Positions 1 through 8,766 of a stretch of 64,000 nt of DNA are shown in pieces. The position numbers and the translations under genes are program-made. The DNA comes from Spirosoma montaniterrae (lineage in GTDB: Bacteria > Bacteroidota > Bacteroidia > Cytophagales > Spirosomataceae): NCBI RefSeq assembly GCF_001988955.1, contig NZ_CP014263.1:2728001-2792000 (forward strand), given 5' to 3'. The notes below the pieces were generated by a model that did not search any database, was not told where the DNA came from, and worked only from the letters and a program-made list of their open reading frames with translations. Each line of letters begins with the position of its first letter. Position 1 is the first letter of the stretch.

Positions 1-19
1 AGGGGTTATGACATAAAAG

Positions 20-133
20 GGTTATGACACAGAGACACGCAGAGATAGCACTGAGATACACTGAGACTATTGTGAGCTAATAAAAACTCTGTGTATCTCC
101 GTATTTCCTCCGAGTATCTCTGTGTCACAACCT
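20..133. repeat. Family A palindromic repeat (ACACAGAGAT type), copy 1
   Basis: Imperfect inverted repeat. The left arm begins GGTTATGACACAGAGAC and the right arm ends GTATCTCTGTGTCACAACC. The arms are built from degenerate CAGAGATACAC-like words. The element ends about 12 bp before the ATG of the downstream kinase. Other copies lie at 1126-1225, 2564-2694 and 57491-57730. Confidence 0.85.
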
Positions 134-145
134 TTCAACAACCTT

Positions 146-1174
146 ATGCTCAAAATCACAACGCTTTTCAGTCGCATCGCCAACCTCCGCGTGGCCGTTA
201 TCGGCGATTTCGCGCTGGATTTATACGCAACCGTAGAGACACAAACCGGCGAACGGTCGATAGAAACCGGGCAGACAGTGTTCTGGGGTCGTCGGCCACG
301 GGCGTCGCTGGGGGGCGCGGGCAATGTGGTGCAGAATCTCGCTACGCTGGGCGTTGGGGACATACGGGTTGCTGGCTGCGTAGGCGATGATTTGTTCGGG
401 CGCGAAATGCGGCAGTTGTTCGGGCGGGCGGGCGTCGACACCACCCATTTGCACACGCCCGAAGGCTGGGATACCTGCGTGTATGCCAAGCCATTCGTGA
501 ACGGGCAGGAAGCCAACCGCCTGGACTTCGGCACCCATAATGCGCTGGCAGACGCTGATTTTCAGAAGCTTTTAGATGCGCTGGCAAGCAACCTGCCCAA
601 TCTTGACCTGCTGATTATCAACCAGCAATTTCCCAACCCACTGCTTACGGCATCGCGCACCGAGCAGCTAAACAGCCTGCTCGAACGCTTTCCAACCGTT
701 TGCTGCGTGGCCGACATGCGCGACATGGGCCACCACATCAGCCACGCTACCCTGAAAGTGAACACCGCCGAACTGGCCCGGCTGCTACACACCGACCTGC
801 CCGCGCAACCCGACTACGACTGGTGCGTTCGAGCCGGTCAACAACTCAGCCAACACCGTAACGGGCCGGTTGTGCTAACGCGGGGCGAAGCGGGCATTTT
901 GTACGTGAACGGTGAGCAGACCGAATCGGTAGAAGCCGTGCCACTGCGGGCCGAAATTGATACCGTTGGCGCGGGCGATACGGTCGTGGCCGCGTTCGGG
1001 GCCTGCGTGGGGACTGGTGCCTCGCCCGCCGATGCCATCGACGTGGCGAATCTGGCCGCTGCCGTTACGGTGCAAAAACTCCGGCAAACCGGCACGGCGA
1101 GTCTGGAGGAGATTTTAGCTTTACTTTATGACACAGAGATGCACGGAGGAGACACAGAGATACACAGAGGTTAA
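146..1174 (+). CDS. PfkB-family carbohydrate kinase
   Basis: Ribokinase/PfkB-fold sugar kinase of about 342 residues. The N-terminal beta strand RVAVIGDFALD is followed by a substrate-binding LGGAGNVVQNLATLG block, as in HldE/RfaE-type and other PfkB kinases. The C-terminal signature DTVGAGDTVVAAF carries the catalytic Asp and the anion hole, and LTRGEAGILY precedes it. I chose the ATG at 146 because the GTG at 122 lies inside the upstream palindrome. The last 17 residues (YDTEMHGG onward) are encoded by the next palindrome, which starts at 1126, so the native protein probably ended near EEILALL. The next gene, an AGE-type sugar epimerase, lies on the same strand and may be co-transcribed. 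The exact sugar cannot be told. A heptose-7-phosphate kinase role is possible from the N-terminal resemblance, but no HldE nucleotidyltransferase domain is present. Confidence 0.85.
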   Translation: MLKITTLFSRIANLRVAVIGDFALDLYATVETQTGERSIETGQTVFWGRRPRASLGGAGNVVQNLATLGVGDIRVAGCVGDDLFGREMRQLFGRAGVDTTHLHTPEGWDTCVYAKPFVNGQEANRLDFGTHNALADADFQKLLDALASNLPNLDLLIINQQFPNPLLTASRTEQLNSLLERFPTVCCVADMRDMGHHISHATLKVNTAELARLLHTDLPAQPDYDWCVRAGQQLSQHRNGPVVLTRGEAGILYVNGEQTESVEAVPLRAEIDTVGAGDTVVAAFGACVGTGASPADAIDVANLAAAVTVQKLRQTGTASLEEILALLYDTEMHGGDTEIHRG

Positions 1175-1225
1175 TGTATTTCTCTGCGTATCTCTGTGTC
1201 TCCTCCGTGCATCTCTGTGTCATAA
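1126..1225. repeat. Family A palindromic repeat, copy 2, overlapping a gene end
   Basis: Near-perfect 100-bp palindrome starting TTATGACACAGAGATGCAC and ending with its complement, around a short loop near 1172-1182. It supplies the final codons and the TAA stop of the PfkB kinase. Its arms differ from each other at only one or two positions over about 43 bp, but differ clearly from the other family A copies. Confidence 0.9.
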
Positions 1226-1252
1226 CTTACCTCCATGTGTAACAACTCACCC

Positions 1253-2524
1253 ATGAACCGCGAAATCTTCCAACACCACCGGCAGGAACTGCATACGCAC
1301 CTGACCGCCGAACTACTACCCTTCTGGACAAGCCGAACCGCCGACCGCGAACACGGCGGATTTATCACCCATTTCGACCAGTACGGCCATGATTCGGGGG
1401 AGGACGAAAAATCGCTTATTGCCCAGACCCGGTCGATTTATACCTACTCGTCAGCGCACCGGGCGGGCTATGGCAACGGCGCGTTGGCCGATTTGGCGCG
1501 GCATGGGGTCGATTATTTGCTGAGTCGGCTGTGGGACGAGGAGCATGGCGGTTTTTACTGGATGACCAATCGCCGGGGCGAGGTGCGCAACGACCAGAAA
1601 ATTGTGTACGGCCAGAGTTTCGCCATCTACTGCCTGAGCGAATACACCCTGGCAACCGGCGACCCGCGTGGCCTCGACTACGCCCAGCGCACGTTTGACC
1701 TGCTCCAGAAACACGCGACCGACACGCGGCACGGCGGCTATTTCGAGATGTTCGGGCGCGACTGGTCGCTGAAGGGGCCGGGCGCAGCCGGGGGCGACCG
1801 CAAAACACTCGACGCGCACATGCACCTGATGGAAGCATTCACGAGTCTTTACGAAGCCAGTCAGCATCCGCTCCACCGCCGTAAACTGCTCGAAATCATC
1901 GACTTGTTAGTTACCAAAATCATGCACCCGGAGTTCGGCACCGGCATTCCGCAGTTCTGGGCCGACTGGCGCGTGGCTCCGCAAATCAAGTTTGACGTAA
2001 TCTGGGGCTGGGACCGCTTCACCGAAGACGGCGTAAAACGAGCCGCCGAAGACAATACCAGCTACGGCCACAACGCCGAATTCGCCCACCTCCTGCTCCA
2101 CGCCCTCGACGTGCTGGGTCTCCCGGCTGAAACCTACCGCGAACAATTCCAGAAATCGTTCGGTCATGCTGTGCAGTATGGCGTCGATTGGGAGTTTGGG
2201 GGCGTGTTTGTCGAAGGGTCGCACGGGGGCGAGGTGTACGACCGCGAGAAAGAGTTCTGGCAGCAGGCCGAGGTCTTGATCGGCTTTTTGGATGCATACC
2301 GGCTCTTTGGCGACGAACGCTACTGGCGGGCTTATGCGAATGTGCATCGGTTTGTGATGGACAAGATGATAAACCACCCCGTTGGCGAGTGGTGGCCGCT
2401 GATGACCCGGCAAGGCGTACCCATCTGGACACACATGAGCCACTCATGGAAAATCAATTACCACACAGTCCGGGCCGTAGTGCAGTCCATCCGGCGGTTA
2501 GACAAGTTGATGGCAGGCGGGTGA
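1253..2524 (+). CDS. AGE-family sugar 2-epimerase (cellobiose/N-acylglucosamine 2-epimerase type)
   Basis: An (alpha/alpha)6-barrel epimerase of about 423 residues, the usual length of the N-acylglucosamine/cellobiose 2-epimerase family. Recognisable blocks are FWTSRTADREHGGF near the N-terminus, QTRSIYTYSSAHR, the His-containing LDAHMHLMEAF helix, SYGHNAEFAHLLLHA, and WQQAEVLIGFLDAY, which carry the general acid/base histidines and substrate-stacking aromatics of the family. The protein has no signal peptide, so it should be cytoplasmic. The two disaccharide-epimerase-like blocks suggest it may isomerise beta-1,4-linked disaccharides, but N-acetylglucosamine epimerisation is not excluded. 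I preferred the ATG at 1253 to the one at 1235, which starts MCNNSP only 10 bp after the palindrome. It follows the PfkB kinase gene. Confidence 0.85.
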   Translation: MNREIFQHHRQELHTHLTAELLPFWTSRTADREHGGFITHFDQYGHDSGEDEKSLIAQTRSIYTYSSAHRAGYGNGALADLARHGVDYLLSRLWDEEHGGFYWMTNRRGEVRNDQKIVYGQSFAIYCLSEYTLATGDPRGLDYAQRTFDLLQKHATDTRHGGYFEMFGRDWSLKGPGAAGGDRKTLDAHMHLMEAFTSLYEASQHPLHRRKLLEIIDLLVTKIMHPEFGTGIPQFWADWRVAPQIKFDVIWGWDRFTEDGVKRAAEDNTSYGHNAEFAHLLLHALDVLGLPAETYREQFQKSFGHAVQYGVDWEFGGVFVEGSHGGEVYDREKEFWQQAEVLIGFLDAYRLFGDERYWRAYANVHRFVMDKMINHPVGEWWPLMTRQGVPIWTHMSHSWKINYHTVRAVVQSIRRLDKLMAGG

Positions 2525-2563
2525 TAGTTTTGTACGCAAACCATCTATTTTTGCGATTCAAAC

Positions 2564-2694
2564 GTTGTGACACAGAAAAGTTATAACACAGAGATGCACA
2601 GAGGAGAAAAAGAGACACACAGAGTCTGGCTTTTTCTTCTGTGTATCTCTTTTTCTCCGTGTATCTCTGTGTTATAACTTTTCTGTGTCACAAC
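2564..2694. repeat. Family A palindromic repeat, copy 3
   Basis: A 131-bp palindrome beginning GTTGTGACACAGAAAAGTTA and ending with its complement. Both arms share a GAGAAAAAGAGA variant that is absent from copies 1 and 2, so the arms have changed together. It fills the gap between the epimerase gene and aspS and ends 18 bp before the aspS ATG. Confidence 0.9.
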
Positions 2695-2712
2695 CAACTC
2701 ACTCAATAGTCC

Positions 2713-3651
2713 ATGCTTCGAACGCACACCTGCGGGCAACTCCGCCTTTCCGACGCCAACACAACCACCACACTCTGCGGCTGGGTGCAAACCATCCGCG
2801 ATAAAGGGGGCGTTCTCTGGATCGACCTCCGCGACCGCTACGGCCTTATTCAACTCATTCTGGAAGAGGGCGTTACCCCCGCCGACCTGTTTGCAACGGC
2901 CCGCACGCTGGGCCGCGAGTTTGTGCTTCAGGCTACCGGTGCGGTGGTCGAACGCAAATCGAAAAACCCCAATATTCCGACCGGCGACATTGAAGTACGG
3001 GTGTCGGCCCTGACGGTGCTGAACCCCGCCAAACTGCCGCCCTTCCTCATCGACGACGAAACCGACGGGGGCGACGACCTGCGGATGAAGTACCGCTACT
3101 TAGACCTGCGCCGGAATCCGGTTCGCAGAAACCTCGAACTACGGCACAAAATGGCTCAGCAAACCCGACTGTATATGGACGGGCAGCAGTTTATTGAGGT
3201 CGAAACGCCGGTACTGATTAAATCGACACCCGAAGGCGCACGCGATTTTGTGGTGCCGAGCCGCATGAATCCTGGCGAGTTTTACGCCCTGCCGCAGTCG
3301 CCACAAACGTTCAAGCAATTGCTGATGGTATCGGGCTTTGACCGGTACTATCAGATTGTCAAGTGTTTCCGTGACGAAGACCTGCGGGCCGACCGCCAAC
3401 CGGAGTTTACACAGATCGACTGCGAGATGTCGTTTGTGGAGCAGGAAGATATTTTGCAGATGTTCGAGGGTTTGGTGCGGCACCTGTTCAAGGCCGTAAA
3501 AGGCATCGACCTGGCCGACGTGCCACGCATGACCTACGCCGACGCCATGCGGCTCTACGGCTCCGACAAGCCCGATACCCGCTTCGGCATGCAGTTTGTC
3601 GAATTAAAAGCCCCTCCCCTTAAAACAAGGGGAGAGGTTGGGGTGGGGTGA
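2713..3651 (+). CDS. aspS: Aspartyl-tRNA synthetase, N-terminal part (split by repeat insertion)
   Basis: Charges tRNA-Asp with aspartate in the cytoplasm and should be essential. This frame holds the OB-fold anticodon-binding domain (about residues 1-105, with [13 protein letters not shown] and [10 protein letters not shown]). It also holds the first half of the class II core: motif 1 around [20 protein letters not shown] and motif 2 with [18 protein letters not shown]. It stops after FGMQFVEL because a 44-bp repeat fragment (about 3607-3650) is inserted. The fragment adds [14 protein letters not shown] and then a TGA at 3649. The rest of the enzyme continues one frame back from 3648. The stop overlaps a GTG as GTGA, and a GGGG run lies at 3645-3648. 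Coupled reinitiation, minus-1 slippage or a one-base sequencing error would each explain how the enzyme survives. Confidence 0.9.
   Translation: MLRTHTCGQLRLSDANTTTTLCGWVQTIRDKGGVLWIDLRDRYGLIQLILEEGVTPADLFATARTLGREFVLQATGAVVERKSKNPNIPTGDIEVRVSALTVLNPAKLPPFLIDDETDGGDDLRMKYRYLDLRRNPVRRNLELRHKMAQQTRLYMDGQQFIEVETPVLIKSTPEGARDFVVPSRMNPGEFYALPQSPQTFKQLLMVSGFDRYYQIVKCFRDEDLRADRQPEFTQIDCEMSFVEQEDILQMFEGLVRHLFKAVKGIDLADVPRMTYADAMRLYGSDKPDTRFGMQFVELKAPPLKTRGEVGVG
3607..3650. repeat. Family C (CCCCTCCCC) half-element inserted in aspS
   Basis: The stretch AAGCCCCTCCCC, a short loop, AAGGGGAGAGG and TTGGGGTGGGGT matches the right half of the 101-bp element at 38311-38411 almost base for base. Removing 44 bases rejoins GAATTA to AACGGC and restores a continuous aspartyl-tRNA synthetase frame ([11 protein letters not shown]). 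The length is not a multiple of three. Confidence 0.88.
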
Positions 3652-4526
3652 ACGGCATTGACCTCACTTCCGGCAAAAATTTCCCGGTTTTCGACGGGGC
3701 CGAACTCGTGGTGGGTATCAACGCCAAAGGCTGTGCCGACTACACCCGCAAGCAACTCGACGAGTTGACCGAGTGGGTAAAACGTCCGCAAATCGGCGCG
3801 AAAGGGCTGATTTACGTTCGCTGCAATCAGGACGGCGTATTAAAATCGTCGGTCGATAAATTCTATTCCGAAGCCGACCTGAAAACCTGGGCCGACCGCT
3901 TCGACGCGCAACCCGGCGATTTGATGCTGATTATGTCGGGCGAGGCTAACAAAGCGCGTAAGCAACTGAACGAGTTGCGGTTAGAGATAGGAAACCGGCT
4001 CGGCCTGCGCGATCCGAACACGTTCAGCAGCCTGTGGGTGCTCGATTTCCCGCTGCTCGAATACGGCGAAGAAGAGGGCAATCCAGCCCGGCAACGCTGG
4101 TTCGCCATGCACCACCCGTTCACGTCGCCCAAACCCGAAGACATCCCGCTACTCGACACCGATCCTGGCGCGGTGCGGGCCAATGCTTACGATATGGTTA
4201 TTAATGGCACGGAAGTTGGGGGCGGCTCCATCCGTATTTTTAACCGCGACTTACAGGCCCGCATGTTCAGTCTGCTCGGTTTTTCGGACGAAGAAGCCAA
4301 AGCGCAATTCGGCTTCCTGATGGACGCTTTCGAGTATGGCGCACCCCCACACGGTGGTATTGCTTTTGGCTTCGACCGGCTGTGTTCGCTCTTTGGTGGG
4401 GCCGATTCGATTCGTGATTTTATCGCATTCCCCAAGAACAATTCGGGTCGCGATGTCATGATCGATTCGCCTTCTACCATTGCTGACAAGCAATTAGACG
4501 AACTGAAAATCAAATCAGTAGCTTAA
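3648..4526 (+). CDS. aspS: Aspartyl-tRNA synthetase, C-terminal part (split by repeat insertion)
   Basis: Continues the aspS product from the repeat insertion. It starts with the bacterial GAD insertion domain ([15 protein letters not shown], then [21 protein letters not shown]). The second half of the class II catalytic core follows: [24 protein letters not shown], the [12 protein letters not shown] strand, and motif 3 [15 protein letters not shown] with the ATP-binding Arg. The only start I see is GTG at 3648, overlapping the TGA of the upstream part as GTGA, which would suit translational coupling. This half has neither the anticodon-binding domain nor motifs 1 and 2, so it cannot act alone. 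The conserved sequence shows no other damage, which argues that a functional enzyme is still made or that the frame break is an error. A rho-independent terminator follows at 4550. Confidence 0.88.
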   Translation: MNGIDLTSGKNFPVFDGAELVVGINAKGCADYTRKQLDELTEWVKRPQIGAKGLIYVRCNQDGVLKSSVDKFYSEADLKTWADRFDAQPGDLMLIMSGEANKARKQLNELRLEIGNRLGLRDPNTFSSLWVLDFPLLEYGEEEGNPARQRWFAMHHPFTSPKPEDIPLLDTDPGAVRANAYDMVINGTEVGGGSIRIFNRDLQARMFSLLGFSDEEAKAQFGFLMDAFEYGAPPHGGIAFGFDRLCSLFGGADSIRDFIAFPKNNSGRDVMIDSPSTIADKQLDELKIKSVA

Positions 4527-4549
4527 CTGTTGCTCCGATAGTCTTCTCT

Positions 4550-4588
4550 AATGGCAACGCCGAAGTCAATTTGGCGTTGCCATTTTTT
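4550..4588 (+). terminator. Rho-independent terminator after aspS
   Basis: Perfect 12-bp stem AATGGCAACGCC / GGCGTTGCCATT with an 11-base loop, followed by a T run, 23 bp after the aspS stop. Confidence 0.85.
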
Positions 4589-4793
4589 ATTACGTAGCCC
4601 TCAACACAATACTGCATAGGCGTACAAAACACCTCATTCAACATTGTACAAACAGTTTCTTGTGTACGAATAGCATAAAACTATAAACACCATATAGTAA
4701 ATATAAAATTTATCGATACGTATAAGGCATGGGGTTTGATATAGGTTGTTCTGGTGTATAAAACACCACACAACTATCCTACCCTCTACAAAA

Positions 4794-7766
4794 ATGACCT
4801 TTCGTATTTTATTATGTGGGCTGTTGTGGCAACTGCTCCCATCGTTTTCGTTCGCTCAACTCACCCTAACCACGCCTGTCACACGCATGGTTATTCAGCG
4901 CAATGCCACCAACCGGGCAAACGTGCTGGTAGCGGGGCTTGCCCCGGCGTCGGCTACGTTGGTAGAAGCCCGAATGGTGCCGCTGACGCTGGGTCAGGGG
5001 AGTGCTACCGCCTGGACGTCGCTGCCTTTTCTATCTAATTCTAAGGCTTTTCGGGGCTGGATATCAACTACAGGCGGCTGGTATCGGCTCGACGTGCGGG
5101 CCAAAGTTACTACCACCGTTCTCGACCAGACCAGCGTTAACCGGGTGGGTGTGGGCGAAGTCTTTGTTGTAGCCGGGCAATCGAACGTAGCCGGTGGGTT
5201 TCAAACCGTAGTGGGTGCCACCGACGACCGGGTGTCGTGCGTCGATTTCCGGCAGGATAGCCTCAGCGAACAACTTCTACCGCTTCGCTTCAACCGCGTC
5301 AGCAGCGGCACCAACATTGGTCCCGGACAGCCCTATCACCTCTGGGGTATGCTGGGCGATTCGCTCACCCGACGGCTCAACGTACCCGTTTTGTTTCTGG
5401 GTGCGGCTTTGGGCGGCACCAGCAGCGATCAGTGGCAGCAGTCGGCGGCAGGTAACTTCAGTAGTTCGCTCAATGCGTCGGTCTATCGGCGGTTGGGCGT
5501 AGCCCTGCTGCACTATGTTCGGCGTACAGGAGCACGGGCCGTGTTGTGGCATCAGGGCGAAAGTGATCTGTATACGAGTCAGCAAACGTATTACGATAAT
5601 ATCCGGTACGTGATCGAGAAAAGCCGGCAGCAGGTAAACAACGCCCCGCTGCCCTGGGTAGTTTCGCGGGTCAGTTTCATCAACGGCAACACAAACCCGG
5701 CTGTTATTGCCGCACAGAATCAACTGATTAGCAACTTACCTGCCACATTTCCCGGCCCCGCCACCGACAGCATCGTTGGCCCCACCAACCGACCTGATGG
5801 CATTCATTTTTCGGGCGCAGGCTTAGTCCGATTCGTGAATAGCTGGGTGCAGGCTTTAGACGCTAACTTTTTTACCGTCTCAACCCCCTACACGCCCGCC
5901 GACGAATCGGCTTTGCTTACCAGCGGCTACACGCTGCCCATCCGCCGAAAACCCGGCGAAACGCTTTTCTTTAGCTCGCTACGTAGCTCGCCTGTTGAGA
6001 CCAATAACCAGTATAAGGTACAGATTTTGCGGGCTGACGACGGTACAACGGTACTGGAATCAGCCGCCAGTTCAGCCAATCCGATCCAATTAACCCTACC
6101 CGGCAATTTCCCCGATGGCGAGTATCGGTTTCGAACCCTTACCACCAACCCGGCCACTACCGGTGCTTTGAGCGAACCGTTTCGGGTCGATTATTTTGCC
6201 CCGACAACCGGGGTGCCATTGATTTTGCAAACTGCCGTTCAGGGCGGCACTGCCGATGCGGTAATTCGACGCGTAGGGTATCGGTACGAACGGGGTAGCC
6301 ACGGTTTTTTTGCGATGGTAGATGCCAGCCAGCCCGTTGAAGTTCGGATGCAACGCATCGACGGTGGCTCCTTTTCCGACAGCAACTGGTATTTGATGCC
6401 GCCCGTATCGCAGGCCCCCAACTACCCACAATTTGCCGATTTTTCCTATGTTCGATTCTACCCACCCATTGCGTCGGGCGTGGGGGGTGTAGAGCCGGGG
6501 CGGTATCGGCTTTCAGTTCGGCGGCAGGGCGACACAGGGGCCGGGCTTTGGTTTGAGCAGTCACTACTCAACAACACGCGTTACATTCTCTACTATACGC
6601 AGGAGTCGGTCAGCAATGTTCCGCCGGTGCTTACCACCAGCCAGGCCACTCCGGCACCCGTATGTCTGAGCGGGCAAATTCCTGTTTATGTGAGCGTTGA
6701 AGGCGGATCTATGTCGGCGGGGAATGTCTACAGCGTTCGGCTATCGGATGGCAGCGGCTCGTTTACCAGCGAAACGGTGATTGGCACCGGCACCAGCAGC
6801 CCGGTAGTTGTCACCTTACCAGCGTCGTTGTCGGTTGCCAGCAACTACCGAATACGCGTTGTTGCGAGCAATCCGGCGGTCAGCAGTGCGCCCAGCGACC
6901 CGCTCACGTTCTGCGCTGATTTATCGCTTGGCATGCAACTCGGTAGCCGCACGCCTAAGGTCGGCCAGCCCGTTACGGTTACGCTGACAGTAAGCAACAG
7001 CGGACCGCTGCCTGCTCATAACATACGGGCAATGAGCCTGTTACCCGACAACTTGATTTTTGTGAACGCCCTTACCTCGTCGGTAAGTGCCGCAGCCGGA
7101 ACGGTTATTGTTGGCGTCGATAGTGTTGCGGCAGGTGGCTCAGTCGCGGTATTGTACCGGCTTCAGGCTAATCAGGCGGGTACGTTTCTGACTACGGCGC
7201 AACTTACGGCCACCGATCAGGCCGACCCCGACAGCCAGCCAAATTCCGGCACTGGCGACGGACAAGACGATATGGCCGTGGCCGACCTGCGCACACTTGA
7301 TGGCAGCGGCCCCATCAGGGTATCTCCCAACCCGAACCAAACACCCTTACCCGCCTTACAAGCTAATCAGCCCGCTACCGATCCCGCCAAAGCCGATCTT
7401 GCTCTTAGGCTGACCAGCAGCTCGTTGACACCCAATAGCGGTCAGCCATTTATGCTTAGTGTAATTGTAACCAACCGGGGCGGAGCCACAGCCACGGGCG
7501 TCAGTATGCAACTGGTGTTGCCAACGGGCTGGAGTCTGGCCGTTACCGACGGTTTGAGCGTGAATGGGCAAATCATAACGGGCAACATAGCCAACATACC
7601 CGTCGATGCGTCGAATACACTGGCAGTGCATCTGATAGCACTTCAGGCAGGAACCCTACGGGCTCAGGTACAGACGGCCAGCCCCTCCGACCCCGACAGC
7701 ACACCGGGCAACGGCTTCACCAACGGCGAAGACGATACGGCCAGCCTGACGCTGCGTGTGCGGTGA
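4794..7766 (+). CDS. Secreted SGNH-type carbohydrate esterase with DUF11 repeats
   Basis: Exported multidomain protein of about 990 residues. The start at 4794 gives a clean signal peptide (MTFRILLCGLLWQLLPSFSFAQ); an upstream in-frame ATG at 4746 would bury it. The first 330 residues resemble the sialate O-acetylesterase (SASA) family. They hold the nucleophile block VVAGQSNVAGG, the LWHQGESD block, and the C-terminal DGIHFS block with the catalytic Asp-x-x-His. Ig-like or fibronectin-like segments follow. Two DUF11-type repeats come last (DLSLGMQLGSRTPKVGQPV and ADLALRLTSSSLTPNSGQPF), each ending in a SxPDSxPxNG..DGxDD-like calcium loop. I see no clear T9SS sorting domain. Likely role: deacetylation of complex glycans at or outside the cell surface. 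It converges on galU, leaving a 10-bp gap. Confidence 0.78.
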   Translation: MTFRILLCGLLWQLLPSFSFAQLTLTTPVTRMVIQRNATNRANVLVAGLAPASATLVEARMVPLTLGQGSATAWTSLPFLSNSKAFRGWISTTGGWYRLDVRAKVTTTVLDQTSVNRVGVGEVFVVAGQSNVAGGFQTVVGATDDRVSCVDFRQDSLSEQLLPLRFNRVSSGTNIGPGQPYHLWGMLGDSLTRRLNVPVLFLGAALGGTSSDQWQQSAAGNFSSSLNASVYRRLGVALLHYVRRTGARAVLWHQGESDLYTSQQTYYDNIRYVIEKSRQQVNNAPLPWVVSRVSFINGNTNPAVIAAQNQLISNLPATFPGPATDSIVGPTNRPDGIHFSGAGLVRFVNSWVQALDANFFTVSTPYTPADESALLTSGYTLPIRRKPGETLFFSSLRSSPVETNNQYKVQILRADDGTTVLESAASSANPIQLTLPGNFPDGEYRFRTLTTNPATTGALSEPFRVDYFAPTTGVPLILQTAVQGGTADAVIRRVGYRYERGSHGFFAMVDASQPVEVRMQRIDGGSFSDSNWYLMPPVSQAPNYPQFADFSYVRFYPPIASGVGGVEPGRYRLSVRRQGDTGAGLWFEQSLLNNTRYILYYTQESVSNVPPVLTTSQATPAPVCLSGQIPVYVSVEGGSMSAGNVYSVRLSDGSGSFTSETVIGTGTSSPVVVTLPASLSVASNYRIRVVASNPAVSSAPSDPLTFCADLSLGMQLGSRTPKVGQPVTVTLTVSNSGPLPAHNIRAMSLLPDNLIFVNALTSSVSAAAGTVIVGVDSVAAGGSVAVLYRLQANQAGTFLTTAQLTATDQADPDSQPNSGTGDGQDDMAVADLRTLDGSGPIRVSPNPNQTPLPALQANQPATDPAKADLALRLTSSSLTPNSGQPFMLSVIVTNRGGATATGVSMQLVLPTGWSLAVTDGLSVNGQIITGNIANIPVDASNTLAVHLIALQAGTLRAQVQTASPSDPDSTPGNGFTNGEDDTASLTLRVR

Positions 7767-7776
7767 GCCAAACTGG

Positions 7777-8643
7777 CTATCCGTTCCGAACAATCTCTTC
7801 CAGAAACGCCCGGAATTTGTCGGCGAACTCGGGGCGTTTCAGCGCGAATTCGACGGTTGTTTTCAGAAAATCGAGTTTATTACCGATGTCATGGCGTTTG
7901 CCTTCGATGTGGTGGGCGTACAGATTTTCGCGCCGGAGCAGCAGCAGCAGCGCGTCGGTAAGCTGAATCTCGTTGTTTTTACCAACGGGCGTTTGCTCCA
8001 GCATCAGAAAAATGTCGGGCGTCAATATATACCGGCCCGCAATTGCCAGATTAGACGGAGCTTCGGCCAAAGCCGGTTTTTCGACCAGCGTATCCAGGGC
8101 CAGAATGCGGTCGCTAACGGGTTTGCCGCCCACAATGCCGTAGCGGTTTACCTTGTCGTGCGGCACCTCTTCCACGGCAATCACCGAGCCACCATACTGT
8201 GCATACGTGTCGATAAGCTGCTGCGTTACTGGAATCACCGAGTCCATGATGGTATCGCCAAGCAACACCGCAAATGGCTCATTACCAACGTGATGCCTGG
8301 CATACCGAATGGCATCGCCCAGCCCGTTGAGTTCGCGCTGCCGCACGTAATGCAGATTCGCCATGTCTGATAGCCGACGCATTTCATCGAGCAGCAGTTG
8401 GTCTTCTTTTTCTTCGAGCCGGGTTTCGAGTTCGTAGTTCCGGTCGAAGTGGTCTTCGATGGCTCGTTTGCCTTTGCCGGTTATAATCAGGATGTCTTCG
8501 ATACCCGAATCAACGGCTTCCTGCACCACGTACTGAATCGTAGGCCGGTCAATAATAGGCAGCATTTCTTTGGGTTGCGCCTTCGTGGCAGGCAAAAACC
8601 GGGTACCAAGCCCGGCAGCAGGAATAACGGCTTTTTTTATCAT
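7777..8643 (-). CDS. galU: UTP--glucose-1-phosphate uridylyltransferase
   Basis: Makes UDP-glucose from UTP and glucose-1-phosphate, feeding cell-envelope and exopolysaccharide synthesis. The 288-residue length is typical of GalU. The N-terminal nucleotide-binding signature KKAVIPAAGLGTRFLPATKA is followed by QPKEMLPIIDRPTIQYVVQE, the GDTIMDS metal site region, and EKP. I set the start at 8643 (MIKKAVIP). The frame stays open upstream for 30 more codons, but these encode an SFNHSTSHS-like tail read from the palindrome at 8651-8764 and are not part of the family. The gene is downstream of a glucuronokinase-like GHMP kinase on the same strand, so the product may also serve as the UDP-sugar-forming step of a salvage route. 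Confidence 0.93.
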   Translation of the reverse strand: MIKKAVIPAAGLGTRFLPATKAQPKEMLPIIDRPTIQYVVQEAVDSGIEDILIITGKGKRAIEDHFDRNYELETRLEEKEDQLLLDEMRRLSDMANLHYVRQRELNGLGDAIRYARHHVGNEPFAVLLGDTIMDSVIPVTQQLIDTYAQYGGSVIAVEEVPHDKVNRYGIVGGKPVSDRILALDTLVEKPALAEAPSNLAIAGRYILTPDIFLMLEQTPVGKNNEIQLTDALLLLLRRENLYAHHIEGKRHDIGNKLDFLKTTVEFALKRPEFADKFRAFLEEIVRNG

Positions 8644-8650
8644 AGAAGAT

Positions 8651-8764
8651 GAATGACTGGTTGAATGATGGAATGAATGACTGGTTGAATGATTGAATGA
8701 TTGAATGATTGAATTAATCTTTGCCCGACACATTCAATCATTCAATCATTCAACCAGTCATTCA
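8651..8764. repeat. Family E palindromic repeat (TTGAATGA tandem words)
   Basis: Inverted repeat whose arms are made of tandem TTGAATGA words ending in GACTGGTTGAATG. The right arm at 8731-8763 mirrors the left arm at 8675-8714. It fills the gap between the GHMP kinase stop (8767) and the galU start (8643). Related short copies seem to lie inside genes near 33331-33370 and 40446-40480. Confidence 0.85.
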
Positions 8765-8766
8765 TT

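Noticed and set aside
122..145. GTG start for the PfkB kinase at 122
   Set aside because: It lies within the right arm of the family A palindrome; the ATG at 146 is a better start.
7756..8370. 204-codon open frame on the plus strand
   Set aside because: Antisense to galU; no domain signature.
8643..8733. A 30-residue N-terminal extension of GalU rich in Ser and His
   Set aside because: It is read from the TTGAATGA palindrome; GalU proteins begin at the KKAVIPAAG block, so the start at 8643 is used.
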